The notes: generated by a model not told the origin, from the letters alone. A stretch of DNA of 64,000 nucleotides from Streptomyces sp. A3M-1-3 (GCF_024213665.1 NZ_JANAVP010000001.1:186001-250000); one strand, 5' to 3'; counted from the stretch's first letter, positions 41,121 through 50,065 are shown. Program-made: numbers and translations.

Positions 41121-41976
41121 ATGAGCATGCCGGAGCAGCTCGAGTATCTGCGGACGAAGCTGTCCCGGCGTCGCGTGCTGGCCGGCACCGCGGCGGGCGG
41201 CGGGCTGCTGCTCGGCAGTGCCTCCCCGGCCGGCGCCGCGACTCCCACGCTTCGGCGCGCCCCCACCCTGCACACGGCCCCCGCGACCGCCGGCGTCGAC
41301 GATTCGCTCGTCGCGCCCTTCGGCCGGCATCTCGCCTTCGGCGCCGACCCCAAGACCCAGATGCGGGTCTCCTGGCAGGTGCCGCTGGCGGTGAAGCAGC
41401 CGTACCTGCGGGTGGGGCTCAAGCCGTGGGAGCTGAGCCGGAAAATCGAGGCCGAGGTGCGCGCGCTGCACACGCCGTCGCTGTCCCGGAAGCAGCCCGC
41501 GGTCGACCAGTTCTATCCGCATGTCGCCCTGGACGGGCTGAAGCCCGGCACGACGTACTACTACGGGGTCGGCCACGACGGCTTCGACCCGGCGGACGCG
41601 TCGCGCATCAGCACCATCGGCTCGTTCCGCACCGCGCCCGCCCGGCCGGAGACGTTCGTCTTCACGGCCTTCGGCGACCAGGGCGTCAGCTACCACGCCC
41701 TCAGCAACGACCAGTTGATACTGGGGGCAGAACCCGTCCTTCCATCTGCCGCGGGCGACATCTGCTACGCGGACAGCAGCGGGCTGGGCAAGGAGTCGGA
41801 CACGTACGACGCGCGGGTGTGGGACCAGTTCCTGACGCAGACGGAGAGCGTGGCGTCGCGGCTTCTCGTTCCTCGCGGTGGAGGCGGAGGCCTGCGCGGC
41901 ACCGAAGCTGAAGGTGTCCGCGCTCGCCGAGAGCGGCGAGCGCATCGACTACTTCGAGGTGAAGCGGGGTCAGTAG
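41121..41976 (+). pseudogene. Decayed purple-acid-phosphatase-like metallophosphoesterase
   Basis: The 5' part encodes a twin-arginine signal (LSRRRVLAGTAAGGGLLLGS) and a fibronectin-like purple acid phosphatase N-domain up to FTAFGDQGVSYHALSNDQL. Two single-base changes about 35 bp apart then shift and restore the frame: the text ILGAEPVLPSAAGDICYAD stands where ILGQNPSFHL-x-AGDICYAD reads in the next frame. Near 41855 the frame jumps again: TQTESVAS is followed, in another frame, by GFSFLAVEAEACAAPKLKVS and the normal C-terminus IDYFEVKRGQ ending at 41976. The catalytic core with its metal-binding His residues is missing. Repeated GTT-type boxes near 41009-41025 hint at former PhoP control but have 10-bp, not 11-bp, spacing. 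Confidence 0.8.
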
Positions 41977-41981
41977 GCCGG

Positions 41982-42113
41982 TCAGTGGCCGGTGGAGCCG
42001 CCGTTGTCCCTGCGGTCGAGGGCTCGCTGCAGGGCGGCGGCGGCGTTCTTGCGCTCGGTCTCGCTCGTACGGGGGGTATGGCGGACGCGGCGGCGGAGGG
42101 TCGTCTCGGGCAT
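41982..42113 (-). CDS. Small 43-residue basic protein
   Basis: MPETTLRRRVRHTPRTSETE starts this 43-residue protein, which ends RRDNGGSTGH. AAGGAG stands nine bases before the ATG at 42113, and codon use is typical. It is helical and amphipathic in the middle (ERKNAAAALQRALDRR). It converges with the phosphatase pseudogene, only 5 bp from its end. I do not recognise a function. Confidence 0.6.
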   Translation of the reverse strand: MPETTLRRRVRHTPRTSETERKNAAAALQRALDRRDNGGSTGH

Positions 42114-42285
42114 GGTGATCGACTCCTTGAGATCACGAAGATGATTTCGAGGCGCCGGAAGGGGCGGGGAGCGTGCCGCAGGGGTTGCCTGCACGGGGGC
42201 ACGGACTCACGACCGCCATTCGCTGGATCGAGCGAGACGTTCGGCTTCTACAAAGCTAAGTCAGTACCGGCTGTCTGTCTCACAA

Positions 42286-43173
42286 TTACTCGGACTTCCT
42301 ACTATCTGAGACGGCGAGGGATCTCAGCTCCCGGATGAGGGCGCGGACGGCGGCCGTCCGGGCCTGCTCAGGGGTGGTGACGTAGCCCACTGAACGGGTG
42401 GGGCGCTCCGGTCCGAGATCGGTGATCTCGATTCCGTCCGGTGCTCCGGTCAGGGAGAGCGCCGGCATGATCGCCATGCCCAGCCCGCGTTCCACCATGG
42501 ACAGCACGACCCCGTCGTCCTCGGCCTCCACGGTCGCGCGCGGGAGCCAGTCCTGCTCGGCCCACCACCGCCGGGTGTACGACGTGCAGTTCTCGGCCCA
42601 GTCGACGAGCGGCAGCGAGCGCGGGTCGGGGTGTCCGGTGCGATGGACCAGCGCGTACGGCTCCTCGATCAGTACGCCGCCGACCAGCTCGGGCGGTATC
42701 GGCGAGGAGGTGCCGATGGTGGCGATGCCCAGGTCGGCACGGCCGTCGGCGACCTCGCCGGCCGCGCCCCGGCCCAGCTCGCGCACCACCCTGACCTCGG
42801 GCCGGAGGGCGGGGTGGCGTGCGGTGAGCCGTTCGAGTGCGGAGGGGAGCAGGTGCAGCGCCGCGCTGCGGAAGGCGGCGATACGCAGCGGCCCGGCGAC
42901 GGTGCCGCTCTCCGCGCCGCGCGCCTCGGCGGCCATGACGTCCAGCAGCCGGAGGATGCGGCGGGCGTGGGCGACGGTCCGGGTACCGGCTGCCGTGGGG
43001 CGGGCGCCCCGCCTGCTCCGCTCGAAGAGCACCGCTCCGAGTTTGGCTTCGCTGCTCCGCACCGAGTGCGACACCGCGGACTGGGTCAGGCCGAGCGCGG
43101 CGGCGGCCGTGAAGCCGGCCTCGCTCTCGACGGCCACGAGTATCCGCAGTTCGTGCGGCGCCAGATCGGCCAC
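42286..43173 (-). CDS. LysR-family regulator
   Basis: This 295-residue protein has the LysR winged helix at the N-terminus (LRILVAVESEAGFTAAAALG, LTQSAVSHSVRSSEAKLGAV) and a periplasmic-binding-type effector domain (GPLRIAAFRSAALHLLPSAL onward). It diverges from an alcohol-dehydrogenase-superfamily reductase gene by about 100 bp, the standard arrangement for a LysR regulator and its target. A candidate site lies at 43193-43207. Confidence 0.92.
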   Translation of the reverse strand: MADLAPHELRILVAVESEAGFTAAAALGLTQSAVSHSVRSSEAKLGAVLFERSRRGARPTAAGTRTVAHARRILRLLDVMAAEARGAESGTVAGPLRIAAFRSAALHLLPSALERLTARHPALRPEVRVVRELGRGAAGEVADGRADLGIATIGTSSPIPPELVGGVLIEEPYALVHRTGHPDPRSLPLVDWAENCTSYTRRWWAEQDWLPRATVEAEDDGVVLSMVERGLGMAIMPALSLTGAPDGIEITDLGPERPTRSVGYVTTPEQARTAAVRALIRELRSLAVSDSRKSE

Positions 43174-43192
43174 GGGCCTCTCACCTCGTTCT

Positions 43193-43207
43193 ATGAGCAG
43201 TGTTCAT
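43193..43207. promoter_or_regulatory. Candidate LysR box
   Basis: ATGA-N7-TCAT (ATGAGCAGTGTTCAT) forms an imperfect dyad of LysR type about 20 bp upstream of lysR. A further ATGA half-site lies near 43224. Confidence 0.5.
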
Positions 43208-43274
43208 GGATGCCGGACCTTCCATGAGGGCAACCGAGTGCCCGGCCGCGGGATTCCTTCCTACGGTCGTCGGC

Positions 43275-44279
43275 ATGACGACCACCCGCGTAATCGCCGT
43301 GCACCAAGTCGCCCGCCCCCATGGGTTCCCGACACCCGGCCACTTCTCGTTCGTCGAGTCGCCACTCCCGGTCCCCGCGCCCGGCACGGCCCTGGTGGAG
43401 AACCTCCACCTCTCCGTGGACCCGTACCACCGCGAGATGATGGACGGCGACTTCGAGCTGAACACCCCGCTGGAGGGCCGCTCCCTCGGCCGGGTCCTGG
43501 ACTCCCGCTCCCCCGCCCTCAAGGAGGGCGACCTCGTCTTCCACCGCCAGGGCTGGCGCACGCACGCGCTCGTCACCCCCGGTGCGGACGGCACCCGCAG
43601 GATCACCCCGTACGAAGGAGTGCCGCTCTCCGCGTACTTGAGCATCCTCGGCGGCACGGGACTCACCGCGTACGTCGCCCTCACCCGCACGCTGCGCCTC
43701 CAGCCCGGCGAGGATCTCTTCATCTCGGCCGCGGCGGGCGGGGTGGGCACCGCCGCCGGCCGGATCGCCCGGCTGCTGGGAGCCGGGCGGATCGTCGGCA
43801 GCGCGGGTTCCGCGGCGAAGGTCGGGCACCTGACCGGCCGGCTCGGTTTCGACGCGGCTTTCGACTACCACGACGGCCCGGTCGGCGAGTTGCTGGCCAA
43901 GGCCGCGCCCGACGGCATCGACGCGTACGTCGACAACGTCGGCGGGGATCACCTGGCGGGCGCCATCGACGCCCTGCGCGACCACGGCCGGATCGCCTGG
44001 GTGGGCGCGATCGCCCAGTACAACGGCGGCCGGCCGCCGGCCGCGCCCCGCAATCTCTTCGACATCGTGGCGAAGAGCCTGCGCCTGGAGGGCGTACTGG
44101 TCCGCGACTACGCCCATCTGCAGGGCGAGTTGGAGGAGTTCCTGGCGCCGCATCTGCGCAGCGGGCGGATCGCGCCGGTCGAGACGGTGGTGGACGGCTT
44201 CGAGCGGACCGTGGACGCCTTCCTCGGCATGCTGCGGGGCCAGAACACCGGCAAGATGGTGGTCCGCGTAGCCAGCTAG
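43275..44279 (+). CDS. NADP-dependent medium-chain reductase (prostaglandin reductase-like)
   Basis: This 334-residue zinc-free MDR-family oxidoreductase reduces enones or similar double bonds. It has VSVDPYHREMM near the N-terminus, GGTGLTAYVALTRTLRLQPG, the nucleotide motif ISAAAGGVGTAAGRIARLLG and DAYVDNVGGDHLAGAIDAL. ATG 43275 is the family start; upstream frame is not conserved. It is divergent from lysR and probably under its control. Confidence 0.9.
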   Translation: MTTTRVIAVHQVARPHGFPTPGHFSFVESPLPVPAPGTALVENLHLSVDPYHREMMDGDFELNTPLEGRSLGRVLDSRSPALKEGDLVFHRQGWRTHALVTPGADGTRRITPYEGVPLSAYLSILGGTGLTAYVALTRTLRLQPGEDLFISAAAGGVGTAAGRIARLLGAGRIVGSAGSAAKVGHLTGRLGFDAAFDYHDGPVGELLAKAAPDGIDAYVDNVGGDHLAGAIDALRDHGRIAWVGAIAQYNGGRPPAAPRNLFDIVAKSLRLEGVLVRDYAHLQGELEEFLAPHLRSGRIAPVETVVDGFERTVDAFLGMLRGQNTGKMVVRVAS

Positions 44280-44281
44280 GT

Positions 44282-44312
44282 TGTATTTCTATCTAGGTGA
44301 TGCTGGAATACA
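44282..44312. promoter_or_regulatory. Inverted repeat immediately before padR
   Basis: TGTATTTC at 44282-44289 and GGAATACA at 44305-44312 are arms of a dyad with one mismatch, ending four bases before the PadR start codon. PadR repressors typically bind ATGT/ACAT dyads at their own promoters. Confidence 0.6.
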
Positions 44313-44315
44313 TGC

Positions 44316-44654
44316 ATGGCCGCAGACCGCAGATCCAGCTGGCTCAAGGGCGTCCTTGACCTCCTCGTCCTCTCCTGCCTCACGGAAGGGGAGAGTTACG
44401 GCTACGAGATCTCGAAGTCGCTGGCCGCCGCCGGGCTCGGCGAGATCAAGGGCGGGACGCTCTATCCCGTGCTCAACCGGCTCGAGGAAGCCGGGCTGGT
44501 CGTCGGGGAGTTCCGGGCCGCCGAGCGCGGCCCCGGGCGCCGCTACTACCGGCTGACCGACGCCGGGCGCCGGGCGCGGGCCGAACAGGGGGCGTCCTGG
44601 CTGGAGTTCCACACGGCCGTCACGTCGATGCTGACCACAGGGGGAACGTCATGA
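44316..44654 (+). CDS. PadR-family regulator
   Basis: This 112-residue winged-helix protein has the PadR core LLVLSCLTEGESYGYEISKS, GGTLYPVLNRLEEAGLV and GPGRRYYRLTDAGRR, then a dimer helix. The ATG at 44316 has almost no leader past the inverted repeat. Its stop overlaps the start of the next gene as ATGA, so the pair is translated together. It probably represses its own operon until a ligand binds. Confidence 0.92.
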   Translation: MAADRRSSWLKGVLDLLVLSCLTEGESYGYEISKSLAAAGLGEIKGGTLYPVLNRLEEAGLVVGEFRAAERGPGRRYYRLTDAGRRARAEQGASWLEFHTAVTSMLTTGGTS

Positions 44655-45409
44655 CCGAGACCACCGACTACTTCGACGCACTCGCCGCCGCTTTGCGGAA
44701 GGGGGGTATGGAGGGGCTGGATGTGGCGGCGACCGTCGCCGAACTCAACGGCTACCTCGCCGAGACCGGGGCAGCCGCGCAGGAGGAGTTCGGTCCGGTC
44801 GAGGAGTTCGCGGCCCGGCTGGCCGGCGGAGCGTCACCGGCCGAAGAGCCGACCGCCGAGGCGGAGACCTGGAAGTGGGCCGCCGACATCTACGTCGACC
44901 GCAAGCACCTCAACGCGTACGGGGACGAGGGCTGGGAGGTCGAGCGCATCGACCGGCTCGGCCGCTTCGTGAGCCGTCGCGAGCCGGGGGCCGCGATGCG
45001 CTGGGAGTACCGGCGCGAGGTCACAAGAATCCACGACCGAAGCGCGGTGGCGGCGGACCTCGCCCCCGAGGGCTGGGAAGTCTGCGGCCAGTGGCTGTAC
45101 TTCCAGTACTTCAAGCGCCCGAAGGCGGCGAGCGCGGGTCCGGCGGCGGCGATCGACGCCCCGCCCGAGGCGCCGGGCCGGTGGCTCTTCCTCAGCCGCG
45201 GCTACCGCAAGCAGCTGTGGGGCGCGCTGGCGGCCATGCTGGTGAGTGGCACGGTCACGGCCTGTGCGGTGAGGTGGGGAGCGAACGTCACGGCCATCCT
45301 GATCGGCGCCGCGGTCGCCGCTCCGATCGGCGGCCTGCTGGGCTGGTACAGGGTCAAGCGGGACATCCTCACCGGCGCCGAGGAGTACCGGGGAGGCCGC
45401 AGCGGCTGA
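44651..45409 (+). CDS. Membrane protein cotranscribed with PadR (DUF2812-like)
   Basis: This 252-residue protein has a soluble part with two similar units (YGDEGWEVERIDRLGRFVSR and LAPEGWEVCGQWLYFQYFKR) that recall DUF2812, then two transmembrane helices (GALAAMLVSGTVTACAVRW, AILIGAAVAAPIGGLLGWY). The N-terminal 60 residues are acidic. PadR genes are often paired with such two-helix membrane proteins; the role, perhaps envelope stress, is not established. Overlap with padR is 4 bp. Confidence 0.75.
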   Translation: MTETTDYFDALAAALRKGGMEGLDVAATVAELNGYLAETGAAAQEEFGPVEEFAARLAGGASPAEEPTAEAETWKWAADIYVDRKHLNAYGDEGWEVERIDRLGRFVSRREPGAAMRWEYRREVTRIHDRSAVAADLAPEGWEVCGQWLYFQYFKRPKAASAGPAAAIDAPPEAPGRWLFLSRGYRKQLWGALAAMLVSGTVTACAVRWGANVTAILIGAAVAAPIGGLLGWYRVKRDILTGAEEYRGGRSG

Positions 45410-45418
45410 CCGTACCTC

Positions 45419-45976
45419 CTACAGCAGGTCCCCGTCGCGCCAGTCGAAGATCAGCTCCGAGGCGGGGTCCGGGAGGGCCCCGCCCGTCGGCGGACGGACG
45501 TAGGTGGAGTCCTCCTCGTCCGGCAGCGGCACGATGCCGTCCGGTCCGAGCGCGGCGATCCGGCCGGGCCAGAGCTGCCAGCCACGGGCGGTGTAGAGCG
45601 CGGCGCCGTCGTCGGACGCCGAGAGCGCCCCCAGTTCGTACGCCCCGTCGATCACCTGCTCCAGCGCGTCCATGACCCGTCCGCCCAGCCCCTGCCGGCG
45701 GCGGTCGGCGCGCACGCCGACCGCCTCGATGTAGCCGACGCGGTACGACCGCCCCCGGTGCAGCACCCGGCGCTGGATCACACTGCCGTGCGCGGCGAGC
45801 CCGCGCGTGTCCCGTATGAACGCGTGGACGCCGCCCAGCCCGTGGTCCCAGTCCTGGTCACCGAAGTCGCCCTCGAACGCGGCGATCAGCAGAGCGCGGA
45901 TCTCCCGGAGGGCAGCCGGGGTCAGCTCAAAGGTATGTGCGGTACGCAGAAGCTCAGTACGCGGGGCCTCAGTCAT
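45419..45976 (-). CDS. AAC(2')-I-like aminoglycoside N-acetyltransferase
   Basis: This 185-residue GNAT protein tracks the mycobacterial AAC(2')-I family along its length: AALREIRALLIAAFEGDFGD, DWDHGLGGVHAFIRD, AHGSVIQRRVLHRGRSYRVG, the acetyl-CoA loop VRADRRRQGLGGRVMDALEQ, ELGALSASDDGAALYTARGW and a C-terminal ELIFDWRDGDLL. These enzymes acetylate the 2' amine of gentamicin-type aminoglycosides but may have housekeeping substrates. It stands alone, converging on the padR operon by 9 bp. Confidence 0.85.
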   Translation of the reverse strand: MTEAPRTELLRTAHTFELTPAALREIRALLIAAFEGDFGDQDWDHGLGGVHAFIRDTRGLAAHGSVIQRRVLHRGRSYRVGYIEAVGVRADRRRQGLGGRVMDALEQVIDGAYELGALSASDDGAALYTARGWQLWPGRIAALGPDGIVPLPDEEDSTYVRPPTGGALPDPASELIFDWRDGDLL

Positions 45977-46166
45977 GCCCCCACTCTCCCAGGCGCGGGG
46001 GCGGCACCGAGCCGCGCCCGCACCGCCGTCAGGCCGGCCTCGAACTGGGCTCCGCCCGGCGCGGCCTGCGCCACTACGCCACTACGCCACGGCAGTGAAT
46101 CGCGGTTCCGGAGCCGGCCGCAAACTCAAGTGCCGGCCGTGGGCCGCTCTTGACACAGTCCCCCGC

Positions 46167-46656
46167 ATGTCCAAGACCGCCAAGCTCGCCCGCGCCGTCG
46201 GCGTGCCGCGGCTCGTCCGTATCCACCGCTCGATCCGGGGCGCGGACCGCCTCGACGGTCTCGTCCTTGGCACGTCCCCCGCCTGGCCCCTTCTCGCCGT
46301 CTGAGAGGACCTTCGACTGGACGGCTTCGCCGCCGTACGGACCCCCGACATCACCCGGGTCCGCCGCCTCGGCGACGAGGACGCCCTGACGCTGCGGGTT
46401 CTGCTGCGCCGGGGTCACTGGCCGCCGGTCCATCCCCCGCTCGACCTGACCACGTCCTCAGGTCTCGTCCGGGACCTGACGGCCCACCACCCCTTCGCCT
46501 TGCACGAGGAGAACCGCGATCCGGACGTCTGCTGGGTCGGCCGGCCGGCCGGCTACCGCGGCAAGCGCTTCGGGGTGCTGGAGGTCGGCCCGGAGGCACG
46601 GTGGTCACCGGCTCCCACGGAGTTCCGCTGCAAGCGCCTCACCCGTATCGACTTCG
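46167..46656 (+). pseudogene. Broken conserved hypothetical gene with internal stop
   Basis: From ATG 46167 the frame reads MSKTAKLARAVGVPRLVRIH and runs to PAWPLLAV, then meets TGA at 46302-46304. The same frame continues with protein-like sequence (EDLRLDGFAAVRTPDITRVR, DPDVCWVGRPAGYRGKRFGV, TEFRCKRLTRIDFGG). That pattern suggests one nonsense change, for example CGA to TGA, in an otherwise intact gene. At DFGG near 46656 the similarity to the Streptomyces family I recall stops, and the frame runs on antisense into the antitoxin-like gene. So the 3' end also appears lost. Confidence 0.65.
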
Positions 46657-46664
46657 GCGGACAT

Positions 46665-47126
46665 TCACGGCGCGGTCACTTCGCCGTGATCTTCGTCGGG
46701 CAGCTCGCGCGTCAGCTGCTCGGTCAGCGCCGGGTCTGCGAGGATCCGGGCGGTCGCCCGCCATTCGACGATGACCCGGTGCAGGCCGGCGTGCACATCC
46801 AGCTCGGCTGCGTCGCGCGTGGCGTCGATGAGCTCGAGCACGAGCTGCCTGGTTTCGTCCGCAGACAAATGCCGCACCCAGTGGAAGACGCGGGGCAGAG
46901 CCTCTCTTATCGCGCGGGCTCCGTCGTCGCTGCTGATGAGCGCGGCCAGGATCCGGGCAGTGACGTCCGCGGTTTCCTCCCGGTGCCGGTCATGCCGAGC
47001 AGTCGTGAGATACAGGTCCTCGCCGTCGCGGCGCGTAATGTGGACGCGATGGGACGCGTCGAGAGTGTCGGCAACCCGCTTGGAGTTCTTCGACAGCTCG
47101 GAGAAGGAGACCGTGGGCGTAGCCAT
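46665..47126 (-). CDS. Orphan Phd/YefM-like antitoxin
   Basis: This 153-residue protein starts MATPTVSFSELSKNSKRVAD, the prevent-host-death fold start, with a strand-rich ITRRDGEDLYLTTARHD and a long helical C-terminus. Antitoxins of this kind normally precede a toxin gene. After its stop only a 19-codon remnant frame (MSAEVDTGEALAAELRGSR) follows, on top of the 3' end of the broken plus-strand gene. The toxin therefore appears to have been deleted. GC-rich codon use is normal. Confidence 0.7.
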   Translation of the reverse strand: MATPTVSFSELSKNSKRVADTLDASHRVHITRRDGEDLYLTTARHDRHREETADVTARILAALISSDDGARAIREALPRVFHWVRHLSADETRQLVLELIDATRDAAELDVHAGLHRVIVEWRATARILADPALTEQLTRELPDEDHGEVTAP

Positions 47127-47187
47127 ACCTCCAGGTTAGTTCGGAGTGTGTTCCGAAGTCAATCGGGGTCTTCTCACGGAACGTGAA

Positions 47188-47225
47188 CCGCCCCCGGGCC
47201 GGCGTGAGGGCCGGAGCGGGGGCGG
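47188..47225 (-). terminator. Hairpin after pruA
   Basis: CCGCCCCCG pairs with CGGGGGCGG, with additional GGCC pairing inside, 20 bp beyond the pruA stop. Confidence 0.7.
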
Positions 47226-47244
47226 GGTCACAGGGAGGGGCTGG

Positions 47245-48876
47245 TCAGCCCATGTGCGGGTAGCGGTAGTCGGTCGGCGGGACCAGGGTCTCCTTGATGG
47301 AGCGGGTCGAGGTCCAGCGCATCAGGTTCGACGCGGCGCCCGCCTTGTCGTTGGTGCCAGAGGCGCGGCCGCCGCCGAACGGCTGCTGGCCGACCACGGC
47401 ACCGGTCGACTTGTCATTGATGTAGAAGTTGCCCGCGGCGAAGCGGAGCTTCTCCATCGCGTCGGCGGCCGCGGCGCGGTCCTGGGCGATGACCGCGCCG
47501 GTCAGGGCGTACGCCGAGACGGACTCCATCTGGGCCAGCATCGCGTCGAACTGATCGTCCTCGTAGACGTGGACGGCGAGGATCGGGCCGAAGTACTCGG
47601 TCGTGAAGACCTCGTTCTCCGGATCGGTGCACTCGATGACGGTCGGGCGGACGAAGTAGCCGACCGCGTCGTCGTACGTGCCGCCCGCGACGATCGTGCA
47701 GGTCGGGTCGCCGGCGGCGCGGTCGATCGCGGCCTTGTTCTTCGCGAACGCGCGCTCGTCGATGACGGCGCCGGCGAAGTTCGTCAGGTCGGTGACGTCA
47801 CCCATGGTGATGCCGTCGACCTCGGCCGCGAACTCCTCCTTGAAACCGGAGTTCCAGATGGAGGCGGGGATGTACGCACGCGAGGACGCCGAGCACTTCT
47901 GGCCCTGGAACTCGAACGAGCCACGGGTCAGGGCGGTCTTCAGGATCGCGCGGTCCGCGGACGGGTGCGCGACGACGAAGTCCTTGCCGCCCGTCTCGCC
48001 GACGAGACGCGGGTAGCCCTTGTACTTCTCGATGTTGTTGCCGACGGTCTTCCACAGGTACTGGAAGGTCTTCGTCGAGCCGGTGAAGTGGATACCGGCG
48101 AGCTCCGGGTGCTCCAGGGCGACCTCGGAGACGGCCAGGCCGTCACCGGTGACGAGGTTGATGACGCCCTTGGGCAGACCGGCCTCCTCGAGAAGCCGCA
48201 TGAGCAGGACCGCGGCGTGCGTCTGGGTCGGGGACGGCTTCCAGACCACCACGTTCCCCATCAGGGCGGGCGCGGTCGGCAGGTTGCCGGCGATCGCGGT
48301 GAAGTTGAAGGGGGTGATCGCGTAGACGAAGCCCTCCAGCGGACGGTGGTCGCTGCGGTTCCACACGCCGGTGGAGTTGGCGACCGGCTGCTCGGCGAGG
48401 ATCCGGCGCGCGAAGTGCACGTTGAAGCGCCAGAAGTCGATGAGCTCGCAGGGGGTGTCGATCTCGGCCTGCTGGATGGTCTTTGACTGGCCGAGCATGG
48501 TGGACGCGGCCAGCGTCTCGCGCCACGTGGTGGACAGCAGCTCGGCGGCGCGCAGGATGATCGCGGCGCGGTCGTCGAAGGCCATCGCGCGCCAGGCCGG
48601 GGCCGCGGCGAGGGCGGCGTCGATCGCGTCCTGGGCGTCCTGGGCGGTGGCGTTCGCGTACGTACCGAGGACAGCCTTGTGGTTGTGCGGCTGCACGACG
48701 TCGAAACGCTCGCCGCCGCCCATCCGCTGCACGCCGCCGATGGTCATCGGGAGGTCGATGGGGTTCTCGGCCAGCTCCTTGAGCTTGGCCTCGAGGCGGA
48801 TGCGCTCGGCGGAGCCTGGGGCGTAGCCGTGCACCGGCTCGTTGACGGGGGTGGGGACCTGGGTCACAGCGTCCAT
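47245..48876 (-). CDS. pruA: L-glutamate gamma-semialdehyde dehydrogenase
   Basis: This 543-residue aldehyde dehydrogenase performs the second step of proline catabolism, from pyrroline-5-carboxylate to glutamate. The catalytic Cys lies in FQGQKCSASSR (about 328) and the general-base Glu in RLVGETGGKDFVV; NAD binding is at ITPFNFTAIAGNLP and GDGLAVSEVALEHPELAGIH. The C-terminus is the P5CDH-specific DYRYPHMG. It follows the proline dehydrogenase gene by 125 bp, and GAGGTAG precedes its ATG. Confidence 0.95.
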   Translation of the reverse strand: MDAVTQVPTPVNEPVHGYAPGSAERIRLEAKLKELAENPIDLPMTIGGVQRMGGGERFDVVQPHNHKAVLGTYANATAQDAQDAIDAALAAAPAWRAMAFDDRAAIILRAAELLSTTWRETLAASTMLGQSKTIQQAEIDTPCELIDFWRFNVHFARRILAEQPVANSTGVWNRSDHRPLEGFVYAITPFNFTAIAGNLPTAPALMGNVVVWKPSPTQTHAAVLLMRLLEEAGLPKGVINLVTGDGLAVSEVALEHPELAGIHFTGSTKTFQYLWKTVGNNIEKYKGYPRLVGETGGKDFVVAHPSADRAILKTALTRGSFEFQGQKCSASSRAYIPASIWNSGFKEEFAAEVDGITMGDVTDLTNFAGAVIDERAFAKNKAAIDRAAGDPTCTIVAGGTYDDAVGYFVRPTVIECTDPENEVFTTEYFGPILAVHVYEDDQFDAMLAQMESVSAYALTGAVIAQDRAAAADAMEKLRFAAGNFYINDKSTGAVVGQQPFGGGRASGTNDKAGAASNLMRWTSTRSIKETLVPPTDYRYPHMG

Positions 48877-49001
48877 GAGCTACCTCTTCCGAGTGAATCC
48901 CGGACTCCAGCCCGCGAGAGCCGAAGTCGTGTACATATGTTGGGCGGCGGTCAGGGCTTGACCTTCGCACCCGGGTGCCGACAGCTGCCGCCCACCCGGC
49001 G

Positions 49002-49928
49002 TCAGTTCTTGGTGATCATCGAGCGGACGAAGAACAGCAGGTTGGCCGGCTTCTCGGCGAGACGGCGCATGAAGTAGCCGTACCAGTCGGTGCCGTACGC
49101 GGTGTAGACACGCATCCGGTGCCCCTCGGCCGCGAGCCGGAGGTGCTCGTCGCTGCGGATCCCGTACAGCATCTGGAACTCGTACTCGTCCAGTTTGCGC
49201 CCGGCGCGGCGGGCGAGCTCCTGAGTGATGGCGATCAGGCGCGGGTCGTGGGACCCGATCATCGGGTAGCCGTCGCCCTCCATCAGGATCTTCAGGATGC
49301 GGACGTACGCCTTGTCGATCTCGGCCCTGTCCTGGATCGCGACGGAGGCGGGCTCCTTGTACGCACCCTTCACGATACGGACCCGGCTGCCGTTCGCGGC
49401 GAGACGGCGGGCGTCCTCCTCGGTACGGAACAGGTACGCCTGAATGACGCAGCCGGTCTGCGGGAAGTCCTTCCGCAGCTCGTCGTGGATGGCGAACATC
49501 GAGTCGAGGGTGGTGTGGTCCTCGGCGTCGAGGGTGACCGTGGTGCCGATCGCGGCCGCGGCCTCGACGACCGGGCGGACGTTGGCGAGCGCCAGCTCGT
49601 GGCCGCCCTCCAGGGACTGGCCGAACATGGACAGCTTGACCGACATCTCGGCCTTCGTGCCGAGGCCGAGCTCCTTGAGGTGCTCGATCAGGTCCAGGTA
49701 CGCGTCGCGGGCGGCGAAGGCCTGCTCGCGGGTGGTGATGTCCTCGCCCACCACGTCGAGGGTGACCTCGAGGCCCTTGCCGGTGGCGTCCTCGATGACC
49801 GGGACGACCTGCTCCACCGTCTCACCGGCGATGAACCGGCCGACGACCTGCTTGGTGCCCGGGGCAGCACAGACGACACGACGCATCCTGTCGCTGCGCG
49901 ACGCGGCAAGGATCACGGGACCCAGCAC
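49002..49928 (-). CDS. Proline dehydrogenase
   Basis: This 308-residue monofunctional FAD enzyme oxidises proline to pyrroline-5-carboxylate. GTG 49928 behind GGAGGTG is the start, giving LGPVILAASRSDRMRRVV. The TIM barrel shows TLDVVGEDITTREQAFAARD, MSVKLSMFG, RIVKGAYKEPAS and the C-terminal RMRVYTAYGTDWYGYFMRRL with the Arg pair that holds proline. It is the first gene of the proline-use operon; a perfect palindrome and a PucR regulator lie upstream. Confidence 0.94.
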   Translation of the reverse strand: MLGPVILAASRSDRMRRVVCAAPGTKQVVGRFIAGETVEQVVPVIEDATGKGLEVTLDVVGEDITTREQAFAARDAYLDLIEHLKELGLGTKAEMSVKLSMFGQSLEGGHELALANVRPVVEAAAAIGTTVTLDAEDHTTLDSMFAIHDELRKDFPQTGCVIQAYLFRTEEDARRLAANGSRVRIVKGAYKEPASVAIQDRAEIDKAYVRILKILMEGDGYPMIGSHDPRLIAITQELARRAGRKLDEYEFQMLYGIRSDEHLRLAAEGHRMRVYTAYGTDWYGYFMRRLAEKPANLLFFVRSMITKN

Positions 49929-50065
49929 GGGGCACCTCCACGGAACAGGGGTTGAGGGGGGCCGAAACCGAACGAACCGGGAACGGCGCGGAGAACCACC
50001 GTGAAATCTAAGGATCGCTCCGATCGTCTGCCATCGACAGCTGTCACGCATCCGTGTCCGGGATC

